Shown here: in pieces, positions 15,844-24,188 of the stretch
How the letters are laid out: every line of letters starts with the position of its first letter
Numbering within the stretch: the first letter of the stretch is position 1
Source of the DNA: Streptomyces sp. NBC_00234
GTDB lineage: Bacteria > Actinomycetota > Actinomycetes > Streptomycetales > Streptomycetaceae
Assembly (NCBI RefSeq): GCF_036195325.1
Contig: NZ_CP108101.1
Location: 6,882,001 to 6,946,000 of the forward strand
Direction of reading: 5' to 3'
Length of the DNA: 64,000 nt
Notes under the pieces: generated by a model
Databases searched by the model: none
Told to the model about the DNA's origin: nothing
The model's input: only the letters and a program-made list of their open reading frames with translations
Translations under genes and position numbers: made by a program

Positions 15844-17823
15844 TCATGGTGCGGTGGTGCTCCTCAGTACGGCGGCTCCGTAGCGGTCCAGTTCGACGCT
15901 GCCGTCGGCCTTCGCGCCCGTCAGCAGATCGATGTGCGGACCGGGCAGCTCCACGGTCACCCGGCCCCTGCCGTGGTGCAGCAGGAACAGCACATCGCCC
16001 CGGCGTACCGCCTCCACTCCGGCGGGCAGTCCGGCCATGACGGGACGGGCGCCCGCCTCCCCGGCCGCGCGGCCCAGCAGCGCGCGCAGCGCCTCCGGAG
16101 CGGGCAGCGTCGACACGTACCAGGCGGAGCCCTTGCGGAGCACCGCGGGCAGTCCGTCGAGTTCGCCGCCGCGGTAGGCGGCGACCGTCTCCGCGCTGCC
16201 GTCCGGCTCCAGCTCCTCGGACCACAGCCCGCCCTCGAAGCCCTCGCACTCCACCACCGCGCCGGCGTCGAGCGGCCACCACTCGTGCACGGTGCGGATG
16301 CCGAGGAGTTCGCGCAGCCGTGCGTCCATGCCGCCCGGCCTGATCCGGTCGTCCTCGTCGGCGATACCGGTGAAGAACCCGCAGACGAGGGTGCCGCCGC
16401 CCCGGACGTACGTGACCAGGTTGTCGATCGCCGCGTCCGTGAGGAGGTAGAGATGAGGTACGGCGACCATCCGGAAAGCGCTCAAGTCGGCTTCGGGGCG
16501 GGCGAATTCGGTGGCGAACCCGCCCTCCCAGAGGCCGCGGTGCCAGGACTGCACGACCTCGGTGTACGAGAGCAGCGAGGACGGGCGGTCCTCCTGCGTG
16601 CTCGCCCACCACGCGTCCCAGTCGTGGAGGATCGCCACGTCCCCGGCTTCGGCGACGCCGCTCACCTCGGGTCCGAGGAGGGCGAGTTCTGCCCCGATCC
16701 GCTTGATCTCGCCGAAGGTGCGGCCCTGTTCGCCCGAGTGGCCGAGCATCGCCGAGTGGAACTTCTCCGCGCCCTGCCGGGACTGACGCCACTGGAAGTA
16801 GCAGACGGCGTCGGCGCCCCGGGCCACGGACTGGAGCGACCAGAGCCGGTTGAGCCCGGCCGGCTTGGGGTGATTGACCCCCCGCCAGTTGACCGCGCCC
16901 GCGGCCTGCTCCATCACCATCCACGGGCCCCCGGCCTGCGAGCGCGTCATGTCGGCGAGCATCGCGTTGTACTGACCGCCCAGAGAATCCTGCGGATCGG
17001 GATAGACGTCGACCGAGACGACGTCCTCCTCGGCCGCCCACGCCCACGCGTCCTGGCCCGCCCACAACGGCATGAAGTTGGTCGTCACCGGAGTGTGCGG
17101 GGTGTGCCGGGCCACGATGTCCCGCTCGGCGAGGTAGCACTCCATCAGGGCGTCGGAGGTGAACCGCTTGAAGTCCAGCAGGTGCGCCGGGTTGTGCCGG
17201 TACTGCGTGGTGCGCGGTGGCAGGATCTCCGCCCAGGAGTCGTAGCGCTGACTCCAGAAGGCGGTGCCCCACGCCTCGTTGAGCGCGGCCGTCGTGGTGT
17301 AGCGCCAGGTCAGCCAGCGGCGGAAGTGCTCGGCGGTGGCATCGCACCAGCAGTGCGTGCAGTACTCGTTGTTGATATGCCACATGGTGAGGGCCGGATG
17401 GGCGGCGTACCGCGCCGCCAGGTCCTCGGTGAGCGCGGCGGCGTGGCGCCGGTAGACGGGTGAGCTGGCGCAGAAGTGCTGCCGGGACCCGTACCAGATC
17501 ACCGATCCGTCCTCGGCGCGCGGCAGCGTCTCCGGGTACCGCGCACCCATCCAGGGCGGCGGGGACGAGGTCGGTGTGGCGAGGACGACGCCGATTCCGT
17601 GTGCGTGCATCAGGTCCATCAGCCGGTCGAGCCAGCCGAACTCCCTTGCTCCCGGGTGGGGTTCGATCCTCGCCCAGGAGAAGACGCCGAGCGTGACGGA
17701 GTTGACGCCGGCCTCCCGCATGAGACGGGCGTCCTCGGCCCACACCTCCTCGGGCCACTGCTCGGGGTTGTAGTCGCCACCGAAGAGGATGCGGCCTCGG
17801 GCGGCGTCGCGCAGGGACGGCAT
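15844..17823 (-). CDS. GH42 beta-galactosidase
   Basis: 659-aa cytoplasmic (no signal peptide) GH42 beta-galactosidase. It starts ILFGGDYNPEQWPEEVWAED, the family entry motif. Catalytic residues are the acid/base E153 in HINNEYCTHC and the nucleophile E305 in VMEQAAGAVNW. The A4-type trimerisation and Greek-key domains follow (VTYVRGGGTLVCGFF). The length matches the family. It lies 14 bases after the GH74 stop and is co-directional with the importer genes, so it is probably the last gene of the SBP-permease-permease-GH74-GH42 unit. In xyloglucan breakdown it would remove galactose side chains from imported oligosaccharides. Confidence 0.92.
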   Translation of the reverse strand: MPSLRDAARGRILFGGDYNPEQWPEEVWAEDARLMREAGVNSVTLGVFSWARIEPHPGAREFGWLDRLMDLMHAHGIGVVLATPTSSPPPWMGARYPETLPRAEDGSVIWYGSRQHFCASSPVYRRHAAALTEDLAARYAAHPALTMWHINNEYCTHCWCDATAEHFRRWLTWRYTTTAALNEAWGTAFWSQRYDSWAEILPPRTTQYRHNPAHLLDFKRFTSDALMECYLAERDIVARHTPHTPVTTNFMPLWAGQDAWAWAAEEDVVSVDVYPDPQDSLGGQYNAMLADMTRSQAGGPWMVMEQAAGAVNWRGVNHPKPAGLNRLWSLQSVARGADAVCYFQWRQSRQGAEKFHSAMLGHSGEQGRTFGEIKRIGAELALLGPEVSGVAEAGDVAILHDWDAWWASTQEDRPSSLLSYTEVVQSWHRGLWEGGFATEFARPEADLSAFRMVAVPHLYLLTDAAIDNLVTYVRGGGTLVCGFFTGIADEDDRIRPGGMDARLRELLGIRTVHEWWPLDAGAVVECEGFEGGLWSEELEPDGSAETVAAYRGGELDGLPAVLRKGSAWYVSTLPAPEALRALLGRAAGEAGARPVMAGLPAGVEAVRRGDVLFLLHHGRGRVTVELPGPHIDLLTGAKADGSVELDRYGAAVLRSTTAP

Positions 17824-17837
17824 GGACGTCTCGTTTC

Positions 17838-20072
17838 TTACTCGGGGTCCGCGTACTGGATTCCGCGGCCGTTGGTGCCGAGGTAGACACGGCCGTACAC
17901 GCGGGGGTCGCCGGTGATGACCTCGCCGGTCCAGCCCCACTGATGGGTCTGGTCGTTGATCCGGACCCAGGTCGCCCCGGCGTCGTCGGAGCGCAGCACC
18001 GCCACGCCGTCGTACGTCGCGGAGACCCGGCCGGTCTGGTAGATCGCCGGGTAGGCGGCCCTGACCCGCCGGCCCGCCGACGGGGCCGCCCGGCCGAAGC
18101 CGAGGGCGTGCGAGGCATGGCAGTTCGCCACCGCGGTGAAGGTAAGGCCGCCGTCCGTCGAGCGGAACAGTCCGTTGTCCTTCGCCGAGAGCCACAGGTC
18201 GCCGCTGCGGCCGGGCGCCGCCGCGATACGGAACTGCGCGTCGCCCGAAGGCAGTTGCGCGGCGCCCTTGGTGAACGTGAGGCCCGAGTCCTTCGATGTG
18301 AAGACCGCGCCGGTGTCGGTGTCGTACACGTAGAAGCGGCTGGAGTCGAGCGGGTCGGCGACCGGTGTGCCGCCCTTCGGGAACGTGGGGACCTCGGCCC
18401 AGGTGGCGCCGCCGTCCGTCGAGCGGTGGGCGGCGTACTTGGTTCCGTCCCAGTGGACGAACGACCACAGGAGCGTCCCGCCGTCCGCGCTCACGGCGAT
18501 CGGACCGGGCGCCGAAGCGGCGAGGGAGGGCTGGGAGGCGAAGGGCTGCCAGCTCGCACCGCCGTCGTTCGAGTACGCTCCGGCGGCGCCCCCCGAGGGC
18601 CAGCCGGCCCGCACGACGTACGAGGGTGCGAGGGTGGCCAGCGCCAGCCCGGTGGCCGAGCCGATGACCGGATTCGAGGCCATGCCGCGGGACGGGGAAG
18701 CGGTCAGCGACTCGTGGTACATCACGCCGATGTCCCCGAGCCCGCTGAGCAGTTGGGCGCCGCCCGAAGGAGGGGCGATCAGCTGCCGCACGGCGGACTC
18801 CTCCAGGCCCCGGATCTCCGGTGCCCAGTGCACCAGGTCCCGTGTCCCGAAGACCGTGGCGCCCGTGCCGTACACGATGTGCCGCGAGTCGAAGGGGTCG
18901 ACGGCGAGCGCCTGGATCCACCAGCCGAACTTCGCCTCGGTGCCGCCCCAGCGCAGATACGGGGTCTCGGACACGTCGAGGACCGCCGTGTCCTTCAGTG
19001 AGGTCCAGCTCGCGCCGCCGTCCGTGGAACGGAACAGCGTGTCGACGGGCCCCCAGCGGTTGTTGGTCGACACGACGACCGTCCCGGGGCGGCTCGCGTC
19101 GACGGCGACACCGCCGTAGCCGAAGGCGTCGCCGCCGCTCGGCGCCACGGGGGAGACGTCGGACCAGACCCCCGTCACCGTGTCGAGCCGGTGGACGGAG
19201 CCGTTGGACTGGTTGTTGGGGCCGGGGCCGTCCGCGTAGGTCACGTACAGGGCCTGGGTACCGGTGTCGTACGCGGCACGGATCGGCACCTTCGTCGCCG
19301 CGGCGCCCGCGGACGGCTGCCCCGGCACCGCCTGCCAGCCGCCCGAGCCGTCCGTGCGGTAGAGCGCGGTGCCGCCGTCGCCCCAGCCCGCGTACACCGT
19401 CCGGCCGGCGGCCACGAGCACCGTGATGCCCTGGCCGCTCGCCGACGGGGTGGCGGGGAAGGCGGCCGCGGCCCAGGTGGCACCGCGGTCGGTGGAGCGC
19501 AGCAGCCCGTCGTGACGGGTGCCGAGCCAGAGCGTCTCGCTGTCGCGCGGGTCGACGAGCAGCCGCTCGCCCGCACCCCGGCCGTCCTCGTTCGCCCCGA
19601 GCCGTACCGTCAGGTCCGTGCGGGCCCAGGTCGCGCCCCGGTCCTCGGATCTGAGCACCGCGCCGGGACCGGCCCAGGACTGGGCGTACGTACCGAGTGC
19701 GAGGTAGAGCCGGTCCGGGAAGGCCGGGTCGACGGCCATCGCCTCCACTCCCAGCAGATTCCAGTCGTCCCAGCCGAGGTGATCGGTGAGCGCGGTCCAG
19801 CGGGCCTCCACCGCGTCCCAGCGGTAGGCGCCGCCGATGTCGGTACGGGCGTACGCCAGGCCCGCCACGGCCGGGTGGAAGAGCACGCCCGTCACGAACC
19901 CGGTGCCGCCGATCGCCGCGGTGCGCCAGCGGTACGCCTGGGCGGTCGCCCTGCCGCGGCGGGACCCGGCCGCGGCGGGGGCCGCGAGCGGCAGGGTGGC
20001 TGCCGCCGCGGCGACGGCCGCTGTGGCGAGCACGGTACGGCGACGGGGCATGGGGAGGGACGAATCGCGCAT
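17838..20072 (-). CDS. Secreted GH74 endo-xyloglucanase
   Basis: 744 aa. The Tat-type signal peptide has PRRRTVLATAAVAAAAATLP followed by an Ala-rich cleavage region ending about residue 35. The mature protein is a tandem beta-propeller pair with many Asp-box-like repeats (SEDRGATW, STDRGATW, STDGGASW). Catalytic aspartates fit D78 in RTDIGGAYRWD and D447 in GLGDIGVMY. The start MAVDP and GWDDWN segments match xyloglucan-specific GH74 enzymes. GH74 cleaves the xyloglucan backbone outside the cell. GGAAGGTG precedes the ATG. It lies 95 bp downstream of the second permease and 14 bases before GH42, fitting a single xyloglucan-induced operon. Confidence 0.93.
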   Translation of the reverse strand: MRDSSLPMPRRRTVLATAAVAAAAATLPLAAPAAAGSRRGRATAQAYRWRTAAIGGTGFVTGVLFHPAVAGLAYARTDIGGAYRWDAVEARWTALTDHLGWDDWNLLGVEAMAVDPAFPDRLYLALGTYAQSWAGPGAVLRSEDRGATWARTDLTVRLGANEDGRGAGERLLVDPRDSETLWLGTRHDGLLRSTDRGATWAAAAFPATPSASGQGITVLVAAGRTVYAGWGDGGTALYRTDGSGGWQAVPGQPSAGAAATKVPIRAAYDTGTQALYVTYADGPGPNNQSNGSVHRLDTVTGVWSDVSPVAPSGGDAFGYGGVAVDASRPGTVVVSTNNRWGPVDTLFRSTDGGASWTSLKDTAVLDVSETPYLRWGGTEAKFGWWIQALAVDPFDSRHIVYGTGATVFGTRDLVHWAPEIRGLEESAVRQLIAPPSGGAQLLSGLGDIGVMYHESLTASPSRGMASNPVIGSATGLALATLAPSYVVRAGWPSGGAAGAYSNDGGASWQPFASQPSLAASAPGPIAVSADGGTLLWSFVHWDGTKYAAHRSTDGGATWAEVPTFPKGGTPVADPLDSSRFYVYDTDTGAVFTSKDSGLTFTKGAAQLPSGDAQFRIAAAPGRSGDLWLSAKDNGLFRSTDGGLTFTAVANCHASHALGFGRAAPSAGRRVRAAYPAIYQTGRVSATYDGVAVLRSDDAGATWVRINDQTHQWGWTGEVITGDPRVYGRVYLGTNGRGIQYADPE

Positions 20073-20167
20073 GACGAACACCTTCCGGTGGGGGAGTGGT
20101 GGGGGTCGTGCCGTGCGTGAACAGAACAGAGGGAGGTGCGGGGGAGGGCCGGTCGCCGGTGTGGGGC

Positions 20168-21109
20168 TCAGCCCTTGACGGCGCCGGTGAGCATTCCCTT
20201 CTTGAAGTGCTTCTGGACGAAGGGCGACAGCACCGCGACGGGCAGCAGGGCCAGGACCATCACGGCCATCTGGATGGCGAGGGGCGAGAGCCCTCCGGTG
20301 TTGATGGCCTGGGCGAGACCGACCGGCCGCTCCTGCTTGAGGACCAGCTGGTTCATGATGTTCTGCAACGGGAGCATGTCCGGGTCGCTGATGTAGATCG
20401 AGGCGTTGAACCAGGCGCTCCAGTAGCCGACCGCGTAGAACAGCGTGATCACCGCGATGACGGCCCGGGAGAGCGGCATGACGATCTGCCACAGGATGCG
20501 GAAGTCGCCGGCGCCGTCGATCCGGGCGCTCTCGATGAGTTCCTGCGCGGTGCTCATGAAGAAGGCGCGCAGGACCAGGATGTTGAAGACGTTCAGGGCG
20601 CTGGGCAGGATCAGCGACAGATAGGAGTCGGTGAGGCCGAGGCCCTGCACGACCAGATAGGTGGGGATGAGTCCGGCGCCGAAGAACATCGTGGCGAGGA
20701 GGATCAGCAGGAACGGCCGGTGCAGTACCGATCCGGGGCGGGACAGCCCGTACGCGCACATGATCGACACGGTCATGCTGAACAGCGTGCCGACCACGGT
20801 CACACAGAGGCTGACGATCGTGGCCCGGGTCACCTGGCCGCCGCCCAGGAGCTCCTGGTACGCGACGAAGGTGATGCCCCGGGGGACCACGACCAGTCCG
20901 CCGGTCTCGGTGATGGTCTTCACGGAGGACAGACTCGTGACGATCACCACCCAGATCGGGAAGAGGATCGCCAGGCAGACCCCGACCAGGACGACGCCCT
21001 TGGTCGCGAGTCCCGCCCTGGTCGGTTCCTCCTCCCAGACGGGCCGCAGCCTGCCCCGGACCATCGGGCCCTGCTGCCGTCCGTTCAGTTTCCCTGCGAG
21101 CAGGCTCAC
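20168..21109 (-). CDS. Carbohydrate ABC transporter permease (LplC/YtcP-like)
   Basis: 313-aa inner-membrane permease with about six transmembrane helices. The cytoplasmic EAA-type loop that contacts the ATPase is ELIESARIDGAGDFRILWQI. The C-terminal QKHFKKGMLTGAVKG is the standard ending of LplC/YtcP-type sugar importers. It starts at GTG 21109, overlapping the preceding stop by GTGA. It pairs with the LplB-like permease and the lipoprotein encoded just upstream. No ATPase is encoded nearby, as is normal for Streptomyces CUT1 importers, which share MsiK. It likely imports xyloglucan oligosaccharides; the substrate is inferred from the flanking hydrolases. Confidence 0.92.
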   Translation of the reverse strand: MSLLAGKLNGRQQGPMVRGRLRPVWEEEPTRAGLATKGVVLVGVCLAILFPIWVVIVTSLSSVKTITETGGLVVVPRGITFVAYQELLGGGQVTRATIVSLCVTVVGTLFSMTVSIMCAYGLSRPGSVLHRPFLLILLATMFFGAGLIPTYLVVQGLGLTDSYLSLILPSALNVFNILVLRAFFMSTAQELIESARIDGAGDFRILWQIVMPLSRAVIAVITLFYAVGYWSAWFNASIYISDPDMLPLQNIMNQLVLKQERPVGLAQAINTGGLSPLAIQMAVMVLALLPVAVLSPFVQKHFKKGMLTGAVKG

Positions 21110-22128
21110 TTCTTGTACACCCCCTGCTCGCCCATGAGATGGGCGACCTTGTTGGCCCCGAGCACGAGCAGCAGGCCGAAGATTCCCTTGACGATGCCGA
21201 CGGCCGCCGCGTAGCTGAAGCCGCCGTTGGTGATGCCGACGTTCCAGACGTAGGTGTCCAGAACCTCCGAGGCACCGGGTCCGACAGCCGTCCGTTGCAG
21301 CAGGATCTGCTCGAACCCGACGGTCAGCGCGTTGCCGACCTGGAGGACGAGCAGCAGAGCGACGACGGGGCGCAGGGCGGGCAGCGTGATGTGCCACATC
21401 CTGCGCCACCGGTTCGCCCCGTCCATCGCGGACGCCTCGTACAGGTCAGGACTGACGGAGGCGAGCGCCGCGAGGAAGACGATGACGCCCCATCCGGCGT
21501 CCTTCCAGATCATCTCGAAGGTGATCAGGAACTTGAACAGACCCGGATCGGTCATCAGGTCGATGCCGTCGTGGCCGTGGTCGCGCAGGGTCTGCGCGAT
21601 GAGGCCCGCTCCGCCGAACATCTGCTGGAAGACGGTGACGACGAGCACCCAGGAGAAGAAGTGCGGGAGGTAGAGGATCGCCTGCGCGACGGCGCGGACG
21701 CGCGGCCGGACGAAGCTGTTGACGAAGAGGGCGAGGAGTACGGGGACCGGGAAGAACAGCGTCAGCTGGATCAGGAAGATCGCCAGCGTATTGCGCAGCG
21801 CCGACCAGAACAGACGGTCGTTCACCATCTGCTCGAACTGGTCGAGACCGACCCAGGGGCTCTGCAGCATCGCCTGGAAGGCGTTGTCGGCGACGTACGG
21901 GTCGTACTCCTGGAAGGCCACGACGTTCCCGGCGAGCGGGATGTACGCGAAGACGACCAGCAGGATGATCGCCGGGAGCGTCATCAGGATCAGCGTGCGA
22001 TCACGCCGCAGTCGGTGCCGCAGCGTGATCCCGCCCGCCGGCGTGACCGCCTCGGCGGTCTTGACCTGCTTCTTCCTCATGGCCGGGCGAGGCGCCCCGG
22101 CCTTGGTGCGGGGTTCGGTGTCGACCAT
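21106..22128 (-). CDS. Carbohydrate ABC transporter permease (LplB-like)
   Basis: 340 aa with six predicted transmembrane helices (first helix LILMTLPAIILLVVFAYIPL). The EAA-type loop is DLYEASAMDGANRWRRMWHI. The N-terminal ~45 residues are basic and cytoplasmic, as in LplB-type permeases. The start is ATG 22128, one base after the lipoprotein stop, and the gene overlaps the next permease by four bases. Together the two permeases form the channel of the importer. Confidence 0.92.
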   Translation of the reverse strand: MVDTEPRTKAGAPRPAMRKKQVKTAEAVTPAGGITLRHRLRRDRTLILMTLPAIILLVVFAYIPLAGNVVAFQEYDPYVADNAFQAMLQSPWVGLDQFEQMVNDRLFWSALRNTLAIFLIQLTLFFPVPVLLALFVNSFVRPRVRAVAQAILYLPHFFSWVLVVTVFQQMFGGAGLIAQTLRDHGHDGIDLMTDPGLFKFLITFEMIWKDAGWGVIVFLAALASVSPDLYEASAMDGANRWRRMWHITLPALRPVVALLLVLQVGNALTVGFEQILLQRTAVGPGASEVLDTYVWNVGITNGGFSYAAAVGIVKGIFGLLLVLGANKVAHLMGEQGVYKK

Positions 22129-22129
22129 G

Positions 22130-23800
22130 TCAGGAAGCCGAGTCCCCGGTCTCGTCGAGCAGCTTCTTGTACCAGTCACGGAGCTTGTCGCCGCCGCGCG
22201 AACGCCAGTCGGAGACGTTCTGCTGCATGTCGCCGATCTTCTTGCGGCCGCGGACGATGTCCTTCTCCAGGTCCTCGAACTGGGCGTTCAGCTCCGTGAA
22301 GCGGGCCGGCTCCTGGATCTGCATGCCGTGGAAGAGCGGCTTCTGCGTGTGTGCGCCCTGGCGCTGCTGCCACTCGACCATGCCCTTGGCGACGTCCGGG
22401 TGGTCGGGGAAGGCGCGGAAGGCCGCAGGGCCCGCGATGTACTCGTACGTGGCGAAGACCTGGTTGTTGCCGTCCTCGGTCTTGGAGATCACACCGTCCT
22501 TGACCGTGTGGTGCACGCCCTCGACGCCGTACGCCTTCAGCCGCTGTTCCTTGGTGCCGTAGGGGGCCGCCGTGAAGTTGGCGAGGGCGAGGATCTCCTC
22601 GATCTTCTTCTTGTCGGCCTTCTCGCTGATGAAGCACCAGATGTTGGAGGGCGGTGCGGCGTACAGCGTGGGCGTGCCGCCGTCGTGGGCGAAGATGTCC
22701 ATCGCCGCCATGGAGAACTTCGGGTCGGCCAGCCGCTGGACGGCCGTGGCGCCGTACCAGTCGGAGATGTCGCCGTTGTACATCCGGAGCTTGCCCGACG
22801 AGAACAAAACCTTCTGGTCGCCGCGTTCGGCCTTGACGTCGGGGTGGACGAAGCCGGCCGAGTACAGGGAGCGCGACCACTCCAGCGCTTCCAGGTACTC
22901 GTCGGTCTCGTAGCGGTTGACCAGTTTGCCGTCGACGAGCTTCCAGTAGTACGGCTTCTCGGGCAGCACCCCGAAGAAGGCGAAGGCGGACCAGGTCATG
23001 TCACCGCAGGCCCACACCTTGCTCTTCGGAGCGTTCATCTCCTTGCAGAGGTCGTAGAACTCCTGCGTGGTGGTGGGGACCTCGTACCCCTTCTCCTCGA
23101 AGAAGCCGGGCGAGTAGAACGGCGCGATGTTCGGCGTGGACTCGGCGGGGAAGGGCAGGCCGCGCAGCTTGCCGCCGAAGATCGCCCGCTGCCATGCCCC
23201 GGTCGGGATGGCCGCGAGGTTCGGGTACGCCTTGACCTTGTCGCCGGCCAGGTAGGGGCCGAGGTCGGCGAACTTGTTGGCGACGGCGCTGGGGATCTTG
23301 CCGTTCAGCTCCCAGCTGGGTACGACCACGGCGTCGGGGACGTTGCTGGAGGCGAGGACGGCGCCCAGCTTCTGGCCGTAGACGTTGCCGTCCTGGTTCT
23401 GCCACTTGACCTTGACCCCGGCCGCTTCGTCCATCGCGGTCCAGTACGCGTTGCCGGCGCCGGGCGAGGTGCCCCACAGCGGGGCCATGATGCTGACCTC
23501 GCCGCCCTTGCCGAGCTTCTTCGGTACGGACACGGCCAGCTGGTCGGCGGGCTTCGCTGTGGTGAAGCCGATCGCGGAGCCGTTCTTGGAGGGGATGTCC
23601 GGGGTGACGGCCGCGGAGGGGACGTACGTCGGCAGCAGGTCCTTGAGCTTCTTGCCGGTCGTGGTGCCCTCGTTCTTCGCGTTGTCCGAACCGCCGCAGG
23701 CGGCGAGCAGCGGTATCCCGCCGCCGACCGCGGCCACGACGACCGCGGTGGAGGCGAGGAAGCTTCTCCGGCTCGGGGAAGAGGAGGAATTCGGCGTCAT
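22130..23800 (-). CDS. Extracellular solute-binding lipoprotein (oligosaccharide ABC importer)
   Basis: 556-aa binding lipoprotein of the large LplA-like class. The N-terminus has a twin-arginine motif (SRRSFL) and a hydrophobic stretch ending in the lipobox LLAAC with Cys at about 35, so it is probably Tat-exported and lipid-anchored. Aromatic-rich segments (WKLVDGKLVNRYETDEYL, NGDISDWYG) are consistent with sugar stacking. I chose ATG 23800, preceded by GAAGGG; an upstream in-frame start at 23833 lacks a site. It is first in the importer operon, 117 bases from an operator palindrome. It probably captures xyloglucan oligosaccharides made by GH12 and GH74. Confidence 0.92.
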   Translation of the reverse strand: MTPNSSSSPSRRSFLASTAVVVAAVGGGIPLLAACGGSDNAKNEGTTTGKKLKDLLPTYVPSAAVTPDIPSKNGSAIGFTTAKPADQLAVSVPKKLGKGGEVSIMAPLWGTSPGAGNAYWTAMDEAAGVKVKWQNQDGNVYGQKLGAVLASSNVPDAVVVPSWELNGKIPSAVANKFADLGPYLAGDKVKAYPNLAAIPTGAWQRAIFGGKLRGLPFPAESTPNIAPFYSPGFFEEKGYEVPTTTQEFYDLCKEMNAPKSKVWACGDMTWSAFAFFGVLPEKPYYWKLVDGKLVNRYETDEYLEALEWSRSLYSAGFVHPDVKAERGDQKVLFSSGKLRMYNGDISDWYGATAVQRLADPKFSMAAMDIFAHDGGTPTLYAAPPSNIWCFISEKADKKKIEEILALANFTAAPYGTKEQRLKAYGVEGVHHTVKDGVISKTEDGNNQVFATYEYIAGPAAFRAFPDHPDVAKGMVEWQQRQGAHTQKPLFHGMQIQEPARFTELNAQFEDLEKDIVRGRKKIGDMQQNVSDWRSRGGDKLRDWYKKLLDETGDSAS

Positions 23801-23916
23801 TGCGTCAACCCTTCGAGGCGCACCAGGACACACGGCGGGCGACCGCCGGTCGGCTCCTGTGTCTGAGGTGGGGCGTTACTGACTGAGCCGGATGAACCGG
23901 CCTGAGCGAAACGCTG

Positions 23917-23930
23917 TCGAAGCGCTTCGA
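23917..23930. promoter_or_regulatory. LacI-family operator, site 3 (importer side)
   Basis: TCGAAGCGCTTCGA, 117 bases upstream of the binding-lipoprotein start on the minus strand. It is identical to the sites before lacI. Confidence 0.85.
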
Positions 23931-24078
23931 TGTTGCAGCGAGGTTAAGTGAAGCCATCCGGCCGCACAAGAGTCCGATCCCGGATTCCTCGGAGCTGTTT
24001 CCGTTCTGTTTCCCCTGCGCTGCGGGGGCCAAGAGGCCCCACATGGGGCTCAGGGATCGGCTGAGGAGTGCCGCACCC

Positions 24079-24121
24079 TTGACACCTGCAGGGTTCGGCA
24101 CGGAGCATCGAAGCGCTTCGA
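24079..24121 (+). promoter_or_regulatory. GH3 promoter with LacI-family operator, site 4
   Basis: TTGACA at 24079-24084 is a good -35 candidate. The palindrome TCGAAGCGCTTCGA at 24108-24121 would sit over the -10/start region, where a bound repressor would block the GH3-GH31 transcript. The -10 itself is not obvious. Confidence 0.65.
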
Positions 24122-24188
24122 AAGATCTTCTCGGGCTTGCGCCTCGACGGAGCGCTCAGACCTCCCACCTCTCCAAGGGGACCCGCAC

